A stretch of 64,000 nt of DNA from Prochlorococcus marinus CUG1435 (GCA_017644375.1 JAEPLP010000001.1:186001-250000), one strand, 5' to 3'; positions 18,388 through 25,657 are shown, counted from the first letter of the stretch. The notes: generated by a model not told the origin, from the letters alone. Translations and numbers: made by a program.

Positions 18388-18900
18388 AAGCCATAAAGAA
18401 AAGCAAAGTCCAAAAAAATGGGCCGCAATAACTTGTGTGTTACTAAGAACTGATAATATTTCAAGCCCAGTAATTGGGATATCAGATGTTGCTGTTATCA
18501 ATTGTCCAGTCGTCTGAGAGGATGCTTGTATAAAAAGGGCGCCCATAAGAGCTTGATATCCAATTAATCCAAACAAAATTCCTAATAAATCAACTATTAG
18601 GCCTCTTTTTATTAATTTACTGGTTTGTCCTCTTGAGGGTCTTGCATTACTTGCGATTGCTCTTCCTGTTCTAACTATTAACCAACCTTGCCAAAGACTA
18701 AAAAGTAGTAAAATCAAGGATATTGTTGTAAGTGATAGACCAGGTGCCAAGCCAAGCTGCCCTTCGCTATTATTTACAACATTTGAAAAAAGCAAAACAG
18801 CCGCAACAACAACACCTAAAATGGATTGAACCCAAAAGCGTATCCATCCAATGCGTCGCATTCCAAATGAAAGGGACTGAAAATCAATTTTGTCAGACAT
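18367..18900 (-). CDS. DUF3611 family membrane protein
   Basis: 177 residues with four hydrophobic spans at about residues 20-42, 53-72, 99-120 and 150-170. The opening [20 protein letters not shown] and the loop [19 protein letters not shown] match the DUF3611 family, found in cyanobacteria and plant chloroplasts; a molecular role is not established as far as I know. Its 3' end overlaps surE by 21 nt and its start lies 8 nt from the divergent ribF start, an extremely tight arrangement that leaves no room for two separate promoters unless they lie inside the coding regions. Confidence 0.85.
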   Translation of the reverse strand: MSDKIDFQSLSFGMRRIGWIRFWVQSILGVVVAAVLLFSNVVNNSEGQLGLAPGLSLTTISLILLLFSLWQGWLIVRTGRAIASNARPSRGQTSKLIKRGLIVDLLGILFGLIGYQALMGALFIQASSQTTGQLITATSDIPITGLEILSVLSNTQVIAAHFFGLCFSLWLLRRIYK

Positions 18901-18908
18901 TCATTTGA

Positions 18909-19892
18909 TTGAATAAACTACGATCTATTCAAATTTGCCATCAAAATCATAAAATTGCACGAAATCTTTTGATCTCTTTAATATCGCCATCTGAAGTTAA
19001 GAATCCTACTTCAATAGCTATTGGAAGTTTTGATGGCCTACATGCTGGCCACAGAAAATTAATAAAAAGTGTAGTTGATGAAAATCAATATGTCCCAACA
19101 ATTGCCAGCTTCTGGCCTCATCCCAGAGAAGTTCTATACAAAGAGACACGTCTTAGACTTGATCTCCCTTATGAAAAACTGCCTATTCTTGAAGATCTTG
19201 GAATTAAACAATTAGTTCTTATTCCTTTTAATAAAGAACTATCCAAATTAAGTGCAGAAATATTTGTAAAAGATGTTTTGATAAATCAATTAAAAGCCAA
19301 AAACATTTCTGTAGGTGCTAATTTTAAATTTGGTTTTAGAAGAAGTGGTGACATAAATACTATAAAAAATACGATTAAAGATATGGACATAAAACTAAAA
19401 ATTACTCCAATTTTAGAAGACAACGGAGGCAGAATCAGCAGCAGCAGAATAAGAGATTTATTAGAGAAAAGTGATCTGAAAAATGCTTTCAAAATGCTAA
19501 ATAGGCCTTATAGTTTTAATGGAAAGGTTGTTAAAGGTAAAGGGATTGGGAAAAGTATAGGATGGCCTACCGCAAATCTTGAAATAGATGGCAGAAAATT
19601 TTTACCAGGAGAAGGAGTCTACGCAGCTTGGACAACTATAGAAAATTCCAACCAAAAAATCGAATCTGTTATGAATCTTGGCCGTCAACCAACGATAAAT
19701 CCCTTATTGCCATCTGCAGTTGAAGTTCATTTAATTAATAAAGATATCGATCTATATGGTTTAAATCTATCTGTAGAACCACTTGAAAAGATTAGGTCTC
19801 AAATCCAATTCAAGAATATAGATCAACTTTCTAACCAAATTAAGAAAGATAAAGATAATGCCCTAAAAATATTTAAAACCGACAAAAAATAA
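18909..19892 (+). CDS. ribF: Bifunctional riboflavin kinase/FAD synthetase
   Basis: Makes FMN and FAD from riboflavin. N-terminal FAD synthetase: SIAIGSFDGLHAGHRKLI (nucleotidyltransferase HxGH-like site), SFWPHPREVL and GRISSSRIRDLL. C-terminal riboflavin kinase: FNGKVVKGKGIGKSIGWPTA and the NLGRQPTI segment. The annotated frame begins with TTG at 18909; another TTG near 18969, closer to the conserved SLISPSEVK, is equally possible since no ATG precedes the core. 327 residues fits the family. Followed after 7 nt by thiE. Confidence 0.92.
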   Translation: MNKLRSIQICHQNHKIARNLLISLISPSEVKNPTSIAIGSFDGLHAGHRKLIKSVVDENQYVPTIASFWPHPREVLYKETRLRLDLPYEKLPILEDLGIKQLVLIPFNKELSKLSAEIFVKDVLINQLKAKNISVGANFKFGFRRSGDINTIKNTIKDMDIKLKITPILEDNGGRISSSRIRDLLEKSDLKNAFKMLNRPYSFNGKVVKGKGIGKSIGWPTANLEIDGRKFLPGEGVYAAWTTIENSNQKIESVMNLGRQPTINPLLPSAVEVHLINKDIDLYGLNLSVEPLEKIRSQIQFKNIDQLSNQIKKDKDNALKIFKTDKK

Positions 19893-19899
19893 ATTAAAA

Positions 19900-20955
19900 A
19901 TGCTGAATTCCAATCCTACAAACTCTGAAGATTTAAGAATTTATCAAATTATTGACGCCAATCTAGACAGAGCCAGAGAGGGATTACGAGTACTGGAGGA
20001 TTGGGCTAGATTTGGTCTAGGCAAAGAAAAATATGTTAAAAGGATTAAAAATTTTAGACAAATTTTGGGGAAAAATCATCTAGAAATTTATAAACAATCT
20101 AGAAATCATACTGAGGACAAATGCAAAGGGCTGACCCATCAAGAGCAAATCAACAGAAATACCTTTGAGAAAATTATAAGTTCTAATTCAGGAAGAGTTC
20201 AAGAAGCATTAAGAGTCATCGAAGAATTCTCAAGGCTACATAATCATGAACTTTCAAAAATCGCTTCGGAAATTAGATATGAAATTTATAATATAGAAAT
20301 TGACTTATTAAATTTAAGCACGTGTAAGAATTCTGAGGAAATATTAAAAGAAAATGACTTATATGTAATCACAGATCAAAAGGATAATTTATTAGAAATA
20401 ATTGAAAAGATTTTAATTGCAGGAGTAAAAATCATTCAACATAGATTTAAAACGGGAACTGATAAAGATAATCTAGAAGAAGCAATTAAGATTAAAAATC
20501 TATGTAAAAGATATAATTCCTTGTTCATCATTAACGATAGGCTTGATATAGCTCTAGCTTCTAATGCGGATGGAATTCATCTTGGACAAGATGATTTAGA
20601 CTTAAAGTCCGCAAGAAAATTATTAGGATATTCAAAAATAATTGGTATAAGCGCAAATAATGAAATTGATATTTCTAATGCTCTTAAAGACGGTTGTAAT
20701 TACATAGGAGTAGGACCAGTATTTGAAACAGCAACAAAAAAGAACAAAAAACCTATAGGTATTGAAAAGATAAAAATATTGACAAAAGATTTAAATATTC
20801 CTTGGTTTGCTATCGGAGGAATTAAGTCGAATAATATTTCATATTTAAAAAAAAATGGGTTTAAAAAAGTTGCCTTAGTTTCCCAATTAATGAATTCTGA
20901 AGATCCTAAAAAAGACGCTATTATGATTTTAAAAAAGTTGTCTCATGAAAATTAA
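19900..20955 (+). CDS. thiE: Thiamine phosphate synthase with cyanobacterial N-terminal domain
   Basis: Joins the thiazole and pyrimidine units to thiamine phosphate. The C-terminal half (about residues 145-351) is a ThiE TIM barrel: DLYVITDQKDNL, IIQHRFKTGTDKDN, FIINDRLDIALASNADGIHL, GQDDLDL and IGVGPVFETATKK. Residues 1-140 form the extra helical domain seen in cyanobacterial ThiE (DANLDRAREGLRVLEDWARF), whose role is unclear. The stop overlaps the thiS start by 11 nt, so the two thiamine genes are coupled. Length 351 is usual for cyanobacteria, longer than the E. coli enzyme. Confidence 0.93.
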   Translation: MLNSNPTNSEDLRIYQIIDANLDRAREGLRVLEDWARFGLGKEKYVKRIKNFRQILGKNHLEIYKQSRNHTEDKCKGLTHQEQINRNTFEKIISSNSGRVQEALRVIEEFSRLHNHELSKIASEIRYEIYNIEIDLLNLSTCKNSEEILKENDLYVITDQKDNLLEIIEKILIAGVKIIQHRFKTGTDKDNLEEAIKIKNLCKRYNSLFIINDRLDIALASNADGIHLGQDDLDLKSARKLLGYSKIIGISANNEIDISNALKDGCNYIGVGPVFETATKKNKKPIGIEKIKILTKDLNIPWFAIGGIKSNNISYLKKNGFKKVALVSQLMNSEDPKKDAIMILKKLSHEN

Positions 20956-21154
20956 AGTAAATGGAGAAGAAAAAAAAATAGAACTTGATCAAGAAAACGC
21001 TGTATTATCTAAAGCTCTAAATTTAATGGGATATAAACCCAACACAATTGTCGTAGAGTTAAATAATTTAATTATTAATTCCTTAAAATGGGAAAAAGTG
21101 AAACTTAAAGATGGGGATAATTTAGAAATCGTTTCAATAGTTGGTGGTGGTTAA
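20945..21154 (+). CDS. thiS: Sulfur carrier protein ThiS
   Basis: 69-residue beta-grasp protein that carries sulfur as a C-terminal thiocarboxylate for thiazole synthesis. It opens MKIKVNGEEKKIEL and ends EIVSIVGGG; the C-terminal Gly-Gly is the functional end (an extra glycine is common). Length is normal. Overlaps the end of thiE by 11 nt on the same strand, as expected for coupled thiamine genes. Confidence 0.92.
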   Translation: MKIKVNGEEKKIELDQENAVLSKALNLMGYKPNTIVVELNNLIINSLKWEKVKLKDGDNLEIVSIVGGG

Positions 21155-21265
21155 AAGATAAAATTTTGTATATTAAAAATCTTCATAATATTTTAAGTTT
21201 AGCCTTGAAACAATAACCAATTTTTTCCTGTTTTCGTTCTATATTCTTATTAACTCAATAGAGCA

Positions 21266-21433
21266 ATGAAAGAAAAAATTAATAGTAACTCAAGATCTCT
21301 AAAATGGGAGCAAAATGGGGAATTAGCACAGAAAGATCTTTCTGAGTTAATTGAAAGATTAAAAAACGTAGAAAGTGAACATACATCTTCTGAGCTTTCT
21401 AGATTAGGTACAAAATCAAACATAAAAGATTAA
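21266..21433 (+). CDS. Small hypothetical protein, 55 aa
   Basis: ATG at 21266 to TAA at 21433. The 55 residues are charged and helical (LAQKDLSELIERLKNVESEH) with no span or cysteine. It follows thiS by 111 nt on the same strand, and the third-position AT bias looks like coding sequence. It resembles small conserved picocyanobacterial proteins, but I cannot name a family. Confidence 0.5.
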   Translation: MKEKINSNSRSLKWEQNGELAQKDLSELIERLKNVESEHTSSELSRLGTKSNIKD

Positions 21434-21500
21434 ATTTGTTACTTAGATCTTGTCTTTATAAAAATTTGTACCAAATTAAAGTTACTGAACATATAAATAA

Positions 21501-21632
21501 ATGCCGAAAAGATTTCCAGAATGGGTAAATACACAAGTCGTGGTTAAAGCAATCAAAATGAGAGAAGAAGGAATGCTTTCAAAACAACTTAATTTATGGA
21601 TAGAAAACCTGCTAGAAATAGAAAAAAAGTAA
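21501..21632 (+). CDS. Small hypothetical protein, 43 aa
   Basis: ATG at 21501 to TAA at 21632, coding for 43 residues with a helical body (VVVKAIKMREEGMLSKQLNL) and the start MPKRFPEWVNTQ. It ends 6 nt before the convergent larB stop, filling the gap completely. Basic and soluble. Family unknown; confidence rests on the open frame, its fit between neighbours and a protein-like composition. Confidence 0.45.
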   Translation: MPKRFPEWVNTQVVVKAIKMREEGMLSKQLNLWIENLLEIEKK

Positions 21633-21637
21633 ATCAA

Positions 21638-22294
21638 TTAGGAAATATTTTTAATAATTCTCAGAGCCGCCATTGCTGCTCCGTAACCATTATCTATATT
21701 CATAACTGCAATACCTGGAGAACAACTTGACAACATACTATTTAAAGCTGCGCTCCCATCCTTACTAACGCCGTAACCGACTGAGACAGGTACTGCGATT
21801 ATCGGTTGTGGCAACAATCCACCAACAACTGTTGCCAAAGCTCCTTCCATTCCAGCACAAACTATTAATACATTATATTTATTAATTTCTTCTAACTGAC
21901 TCATTAATCGATGAAGTCCTGCTACTCCAACATCTATAAAAGATTGACAATTCACTCCATAAATTTCAAGTGCTAATTTTGCCTCAAGTGTTACGGCCAA
22001 ATCACTTGAACCTCCTGAAATTATGGCAACTTTTTTATTAGTATTTATTTTATTCAGATTTTTCCCAATTATTAGGCAATTTGCTTCTTCATAGAATCGT
22101 GCATCATCATATAAATCTAAAAGATAATTAGCCTTTTCATCATTAATCCTTGTAATGAAAACAACCTCATTTTTACTTAATACACTCTCAGATAATCTCT
22201 TTAATTGGTCGATACTCTTGTCTTGCCCCCAGATAGCCTCAATAAGTCCAAGCCTCTCTCTTCTTTGAAAATCAAACTTGATATCAAAATTCAT
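21638..22294 (-). CDS. larB: LarB-like nickel-pincer nucleotide biosynthesis carboxylase (CpmA homologue)
   Basis: PurE-like protein. In lactate racemase systems LarB carboxylates and hydrolyses nicotinic acid adenine dinucleotide to start the nickel-pincer cofactor; the cyanobacterial homologue was described as circadian phase modifier CpmA. The C-terminal half has VAIISGGSSDLAVTLEAKLA, DVGVAGLHRLM, LIVCAGMEGALATVVGGL and PVSVGYGVSKDGSAALNSML, all typical. 218 residues. Neither LarC nor LarE is in the window, so the product in this organism is inferred. Overlaps the upstream TIGR03792 gene by 4 nt (ATGA). Confidence 0.85.
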   Translation of the reverse strand: MNFDIKFDFQRRERLGLIEAIWGQDKSIDQLKRLSESVLSKNEVVFITRINDEKANYLLDLYDDARFYEEANCLIIGKNLNKINTNKKVAIISGGSSDLAVTLEAKLALEIYGVNCQSFIDVGVAGLHRLMSQLEEINKYNVLIVCAGMEGALATVVGGLLPQPIIAVPVSVGYGVSKDGSAALNSMLSSCSPGIAVMNIDNGYGAAMAALRIIKNIS

Positions 22295-22737
22295 TTTTGT
22301 TTATCTAACTCTCCCTCATAAATTAATTTAAAAGGATTTTCTCTTACATTAAGAGCAGCTTTAACATTATCTTCAAATTTTTGTTGGACTACATTTACTT
22401 CTGACATTGGTATGCTTTTCCATAGTTTTTTACTTTTCCAATTTACCAATATCAAAGCTTCTTCTTTTTCTTTATCCCAAAACAATTGTCTCCCCAAAAA
22501 ACCTTCTTGAATAGATAACCAAGGCTCCCAAACTTTGTTTTCAGCCTCAAGCCATACTTCTTTAAATTTAGATGGAACTTTAAGTCTTAATTCTTCTATT
22601 ATGAATCCATTTTGATGATTTTCCATTTGTAGTGCATTAAGAATTTCAGAATTACTTTGAAAGAATAATATAAATAAACATATTAATAAGAAGGTATTGT
22701 TCCTAATTATCTTTTTAACTTTAAATCTTTTATTCAT
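22291..22737 (-). CDS. TIGR03792 family exported protein
   Basis: 148 residues: a basic start, a hydrophobic signal/anchor ([14 protein letters not shown], about residues 13-27), then a dimeric alpha-beta-barrel-like part with [37 protein letters not shown] and [17 protein letters not shown]. These match the cyanobacterial TIGR03792 family of unknown function, distantly like antibiotic-monooxygenase domains. It overlaps ispF upstream and larB downstream by 4 nt each (ATGA junctions), so the three are translated as a coupled unit. Confidence 0.8.
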   Translation of the reverse strand: MNKRFKVKKIIRNNTFLLICLFILFFQSNSEILNALQMENHQNGFIIEELRLKVPSKFKEVWLEAENKVWEPWLSIQEGFLGRQLFWDKEKEEALILVNWKSKKLWKSIPMSEVNVVQQKFEDNVKAALNVRENPFKLIYEGELDKQK

Positions 22738-23237
22738 AATTTTTTCTCAAGCAATGCCACAGAATGACAACTTATTCCTTCTTCTCTCCCCTCTGGACCC
22801 AATTTTTCATTTGTGGTAGCTTTAATTCCTATTAAACTATCATCGATTTGTAAAGTGTTGGCAATATTTTTTTTCATTTGTTCCAAATAGGGTTTTAGTT
22901 TTGGCCGTTCAGCAACAACAACACTATCAATATTATTAACCTCCCAACCTTCTTTTCTTATTAATTCAATAACTTCTGATAATAGGAATAAACTATTTGA
23001 ATCTTTCCATTTGTTATCAGATGGTGGAAAGTATTTTCCAATATCCCCAAGAGAAAGAGCTCCTAATAATGCATCCATAATGGAATGTATTAAGACGTCG
23101 GCATCACTATGCCCATCTAGACCTAAATTATGAGGATGGTTTAATAAAACACCTCCGATGATAAGTTTCCTTCCAAAAACTAATCTATGAATGTCATATC
23201 CATTACCAATACGGAACTGTGGTGAGGTTCTAGTCAT
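22734..23237 (-). CDS. ispF: 2-C-methyl-D-erythritol 2,4-cyclodiphosphate synthase, 5' end replaced by a mobile element
   Basis: Cyclises CDP-methylerythritol phosphate in the plastid-type isoprenoid pathway, essential for carotenoids and the chlorophyll tail. 167 residues with metal and substrate sites [42 protein letters not shown] and the C-terminal [17 protein letters not shown]: complete. The first 16 codons occur again, diverged, at 27274-27321 beyond an integrase gene, so the present 5' end and everything upstream of it to 27.3 kb was probably brought by an integrating element. Its ATG overlaps the stop of a short leader ORF (ATGA), and its own stop overlaps the next gene the same way. 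Confidence 0.93.
   Translation of the reverse strand: MTRTSPQFRIGNGYDIHRLVFGRKLIIGGVLLNHPHNLGLDGHSDADVLIHSIMDALLGALSLGDIGKYFPPSDNKWKDSNSLFLLSEVIELIRKEGWEVNNIDSVVVAERPKLKPYLEQMKKNIANTLQIDDSLIGIKATTNEKLGPEGREEGISCHSVALLEKKL
23190..23237. repeat. attL-like direct repeat (5' end of the intact ispF)
   Basis: 48-bp copy A of a direct repeat whose partner is 27274-27321; 40 of 48 positions agree by my hand alignment, with the longest shared runs cattaccaat and ttctagtcat (10 bp each). It covers codons 1-16 of the intact ispF. Recombination within cattaccaat or nearby would explain why this copy continues into the ispF body while the other does not. Confidence 0.75.
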
Positions 23238-23323
23238 ACCAATAGGTTTGAGGTATCTAAAAACAATCTGTAACTTTTCTGTAATTCCATATGGATATTT
23301 AACTTAACAATTTGCTGATACAT
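23234..23323 (-). CDS. 29-aa leader ORF coupled to ispF
   Basis: ATG at 23323 preceded by a perfect AGGAGGT (23327-23333) with three bases between, which stands out in a genome where strong Shine-Dalgarno sites are not the rule. The 29-codon peptide starts [10 protein letters not shown] and ends DTSNLLV; its TGA overlaps the ispF ATG as ATGA. It lies wholly in element-derived DNA. The arrangement suits translational coupling: ribosomes recruited by the leader would restart on ispF. The peptide itself looks unremarkable and may not function as a protein. Confidence 0.5.
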   Translation of the reverse strand: MYQQIVKLNIHMELQKSYRLFLDTSNLLV

Positions 23324-23334
23324 CTGACCTCCTA
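23324..23334 (-). promoter_or_regulatory. Perfect Shine-Dalgarno site before the ispF leader
   Basis: Minus-strand TAGGAGGTCAG directly ahead of the leader ATG at 23323. The seven-base AGGAGGT is fully complementary to the 16S rRNA 3' end. No such site precedes the displaced host ispF start at 27321. Confidence 0.6.
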
Positions 23335-23350
23335 AAGTACATCTTAGCAA

Positions 23351-23381
23351 TAAAAAGAACCCCCACTAAAGTGAGAGTTCT
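23351..23381 (-). terminator. Rho-independent terminator or attenuator upstream of ispF leader
   Basis: On the minus strand AGAAC-tct-CACT, loop TT, AGTG-ggg-GTTCT followed by TTTT: two stems (5 and 4 bp) around a symmetric 3x3 internal loop, then a T tract. It stops 17 nt before the strong Shine-Dalgarno site of the ispF leader. It could shield ispF from transcription of the element, or act as a conditional attenuator for ispF. Confidence 0.55.
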
Positions 23382-23531
23382 AATAAAGGTCTTAGGTGTA
23401 ATTTTATTCTGGAAATTTTATTATTTGGATTTGAAACAGAAGTACGATTTCCATATGAGTTATACCGTATTGCAGTTATAGATTACATTTCATTATGGAT
23501 GTTAAAACTGTTCATGTATTGTTTATGCACT

Positions 23532-23951
23532 ATGAAACGATCCACAAGCATTAATTTAATAATAACTTGCATACTTTTAATAATTCCAGGTGTAAGATCT
23601 CAAGACAAATTTGACTATCATTGGCGACATTGGAAAGGTCAAATTCCACCCACAATGAGTTGTGCAAATGGAACATTGAAGTGGGAGCAAATCTCTACAG
23701 CAAGGATGGTTATCCCCAGTAAAGAGTGGAGTGACTTTAAAACAACTGCTGAGGTTCATTTAACACTCACAAGACCTGATAACTCAGTCATTAAAGAAAA
23801 CGGAATAGCAAGAAATAATGGTGTCTTATCATCAGTAACGGGCAAAAGGATCTCAGCAGGTGTTGGTACTCAGTCGCTCACACTAAAACTAGATGAAAAT
23901 ATTCTTTGTGAAAACTGGAAGTTTCATAAACCCAATGTCTTCACTTATTAA
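23532..23951 (+). CDS. Putative secreted protein carried by the element
   Basis: 139 residues from the ATG at 23532 (the frame also opens at 23499, but MKRSTSINLIITCILLIIPG from 23532 is a textbook signal peptide, with a cleavage-type site near VRS-QD). The mature part is about 115 residues, rich in Thr, Ser and Trp, with two cysteines (MSCANG and ILCENW) that could form a disulfide, and beta-like stretches such as TAEVHLTLTRPDNSVI. No known family is apparent. It is the only plus-strand gene of the element and ends 1 nt before the stop of a convergent small gene, so it looks like cargo. Confidence 0.6.
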   Translation: MKRSTSINLIITCILLIIPGVRSQDKFDYHWRHWKGQIPPTMSCANGTLKWEQISTARMVIPSKEWSDFKTTAEVHLTLTRPDNSVIKENGIARNNGVLSSVTGKRISAGVGTQSLTLKLDENILCENWKFHKPNVFTY

Positions 23952-24074
23952 TCACAACTTTAATTGCTTCTTAAGATATGCTTCTGCAATTTCATCTACG
24001 GTCAGATCACTTTGTCTTGCTTTATTACTTAGTCGTCTATAGATGTCAGAATTAATTAATATCCTTGATTTCAT
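23952..24074 (-). CDS. Small ribbon-helix-helix-like protein, 40 aa
   Basis: ATG at 24074 to TGA at 23952, 40 residues. The pattern SRILINSDIYRRLSNKARQS then LTVDEIAEAYLKKQL reads as one beta strand and two helices, as in CopG/Arc-type DNA-binding proteins. It follows another small ribbon-helix-helix-like gene by 8 nt on the same strand, and both lie just after the replication gene. Likely a transcriptional or copy-number regulator of the element; this is inference from fold pattern and place. It might also be an antitoxin, but no toxin gene is seen beside it. Confidence 0.5.
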   Translation of the reverse strand: MKSRILINSDIYRRLSNKARQSDLTVDEIAEAYLKKQLKL

Positions 24075-24082
24075 GATGCCTA

Positions 24083-24283
24083 TTAATTAGTTCCAGAAAG
24101 AATACTATCAAGTTGTTCCTTATCTTTTATTTTCATACCTACCTCTGCATAGTTTCTTAAGAGAGTTGCAGTTGGAACAAACGTAGTATTGCTCTCTCTT
24201 ACTAATCTCTTGTACATTTCCTGTTTTGCTTTAGGAAATGAAGTATTAATCTTAGGTTGTGTTTTAATAATTGTGCTTTGCAT
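24083..24283 (-). CDS. Small ribbon-helix-helix-like protein, 66 aa
   Basis: 66 residues starting MQSTIIKTQPKINTSFPKA. From INTSFPKAKQEMYKRLVRE to TATLLRNYAEVGM the sequence follows the strand-helix-helix pattern of CopG-like regulators (hydrophobic strand, first helix with KRLV, second helix TATLLRNYAE). It lies 30 nt downstream of the HUH replication gene on the same strand and 8 nt upstream of a second small protein of the same kind. Probably controls replication or excision of the element; family call is by eye only. Confidence 0.5.
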   Translation of the reverse strand: MQSTIIKTQPKINTSFPKAKQEMYKRLVRESNTTFVPTATLLRNYAEVGMKIKDKEQLDSILSGTN

Positions 24284-24313
24284 TAGGTTTACCTGTTGTG
24301 AAGTTAACTGAAC

Positions 24314-25096
24314 TCAAACTAATGAGTTGTAAGGATCAAGTGACAAATGTTTAGAACTGGTTTCCTTATTTAAGTATCCAACTACTGAATATTTATCTTC
24401 TGGTTCTATCCATTGAACATCTACTTTTCTCCATTTATTAATACTCTTACAGCGACCTCTAATTACAGTATTAAAGGTGTCCTGTAATTCTTGCTTGTCT
24501 GCTTTTGTTTTATACAATTCTGTCTTAGGTAATATCAGATGAGTATGGTAATTATGTTTAACCTTACCTAGTTCATGGAAGAATAATAGATTTGGATGCT
24601 TCTTTTTCCAAGTTTGATTTAAGCGTTTAATACCATACAGATATCTCAATACCAAGTTCAATATCTTTTTTGCATCAGGATAGATATGGTCTATTTTCTT
24701 GCGTCTTTTAGAATTGATATTCTGTTTCCATAAATCACCAAAGCATTTGTAACCATATCTGTCTTTGTACCCAAATGGATTATCTGTTTCTTTGATTGGT
24801 TTTATGTAATCCACGTCATTTGTATAGTGGAGCGTTACCAACCAAGTTGGATTAATTACATTGTTGTCTAGTAGGTTCCTGAGATAAAGAAGTCCTTCTA
24901 TGTAATAGTCATAATCCTCTTGCTTGTTGAGACAAACTTTTGGATTTATTGGTATGTGATCTCTATGTAGTTTGATACTTCTATCATTGAACTGACGCTG
25001 ATAAGCATAGTAGTTATCTAATGAGCGTAAGTTTATTGGTCTATCTAATTTGATAGATAATTCTCTTTCTAATTCAATAATTTGATTAAAATTCAT
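24314..25096 (-). CDS. HUH-endonuclease replication initiator (Rep), single-tyrosine type
   Basis: 260 residues from the ATG at 25096; the frame is open to 25147 but the extra residues look unrelated. Three ordered motifs of HUH Rep proteins are visible: motif I NPTWLVTLHYTN (about 82-93), motif II KHNYHTHLILP with the His-x-His at 184-186, and motif III SVVGYLNKET with Tyr241 and Lys244 (Y-x-x-K). Such enzymes nick one DNA strand at an origin and stay linked through the tyrosine to drive rolling-circle replication. No helicase domain follows. The intergenic stem-loop at 25485-25504 is a candidate substrate. No close named family recognised, so the exact Rep class is open. Confidence 0.7.
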   Translation of the reverse strand: MNFNQIIELERELSIKLDRPINLRSLDNYYAYQRQFNDRSIKLHRDHIPINPKVCLNKQEDYDYYIEGLLYLRNLLDNNVINPTWLVTLHYTNDVDYIKPIKETDNPFGYKDRYGYKCFGDLWKQNINSKRRKKIDHIYPDAKKILNLVLRYLYGIKRLNQTWKKKHPNLLFFHELGKVKHNYHTHLILPKTELYKTKADKQELQDTFNTVIRGRCKSINKWRKVDVQWIEPEDKYSVVGYLNKETSSKHLSLDPYNSLV

Positions 25097-25229
25097 GGCA
25101 CGACAAAGATTTAGGGGTGTAAATCCCAAGCAGAGAAAGATATTCAACTATTACTAGCGTTCCCTCCCATAGACCATTTCTCCTTTGGTAAATTAATTAC
25201 TATTGAGATTGCTATTTCTAAAAACAAGA

Positions 25230-25247
25230 CACTATCAACTGATAGTG
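25230..25247. repeat. Perfect 8-bp inverted repeat upstream of rep
   Basis: CACTATCA-AC-TGATAGTG, about 135 nt upstream of the rep ATG. The compact symmetric form suits an operator for a dimeric regulator such as the ribbon-helix-helix proteins next door, or a Rep-binding site. Confidence 0.5.
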
Positions 25248-25484
25248 GTGATCTATGTTTGTACTATCCAAGAGGAGTTCTACTTACTTGGCAATATATT
25301 TAATATGTTTCATAAATAGTTAACTTTGATTACCTACAGTCGGTAATGCACAAGGTAAGACCACTAGAGTGACGAACTAAAGAAAACAAATATAGTTTTA
25401 TTAGTAGATTAATTAAATTGTGGTTTTGGAATTATGAACCATGTTTTATTTATGCAAGTTGTTCCCTAAATCTTCTGATTTGTC

Positions 25485-25504
25485 CTCAAATCTTGATAAT
25501 TGAG
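25485..25504. other. Candidate rolling-circle nick site (double-strand origin stem-loop)
   Basis: CTCAA, loop ATCTTGATAA, TTGAG: a perfect 5-bp stem displaying TCTTGATA in the loop. CTTG/ATA is the cleaved core of the phiX174 gene A and pC194-type plasmid origins, where it also lies in or near a hairpin loop. It lies between the HUH Rep gene and the integrase. CTTGATA alone is expected by chance several times per strand in 64 kb; the stem and the location raise the odds. Confidence 0.45.
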
Positions 25505-25657
25505 CAATATTTTCTACTTTCTGGTCACTTTTAATGGTGTTTTTCTTCCGCTTTTAGAATTAATCTACCGCATGGTTCATATGTTGTATTACACGAAATG
25601 CTAGTGCTACAGGGCGTTGTGGGGGTGTGTGAAAACACATACGGTAACGTGCAGGCA

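Larger units (their letters stand above)
25097..25657. other. Non-coding gap of the element: candidate origin region
   Basis: The only stretch over 300 bp without a convincing gene. It contains an 8-bp perfect inverted repeat (25230-25247), a long-range 11-bp inverted repeat (tatgaaccatg at 25433-25443 and its complement at 25571-25581), a stem-loop displaying TCTTGATA (25485-25504) and a small hairpin TGTGT-GAAA-ACACA just after the integrase stop (about 25627-25640). A start-less plus-strand frame at 25115-25303 ends in YPRGVLLTWQYI. Confidence 0.5.

Noticed and set aside
25097-25147. N-terminal extension of Rep from 25147
   Set aside because: The extra 17 residues look unrelated to the Rep fold and a good ATG follows at 25096.
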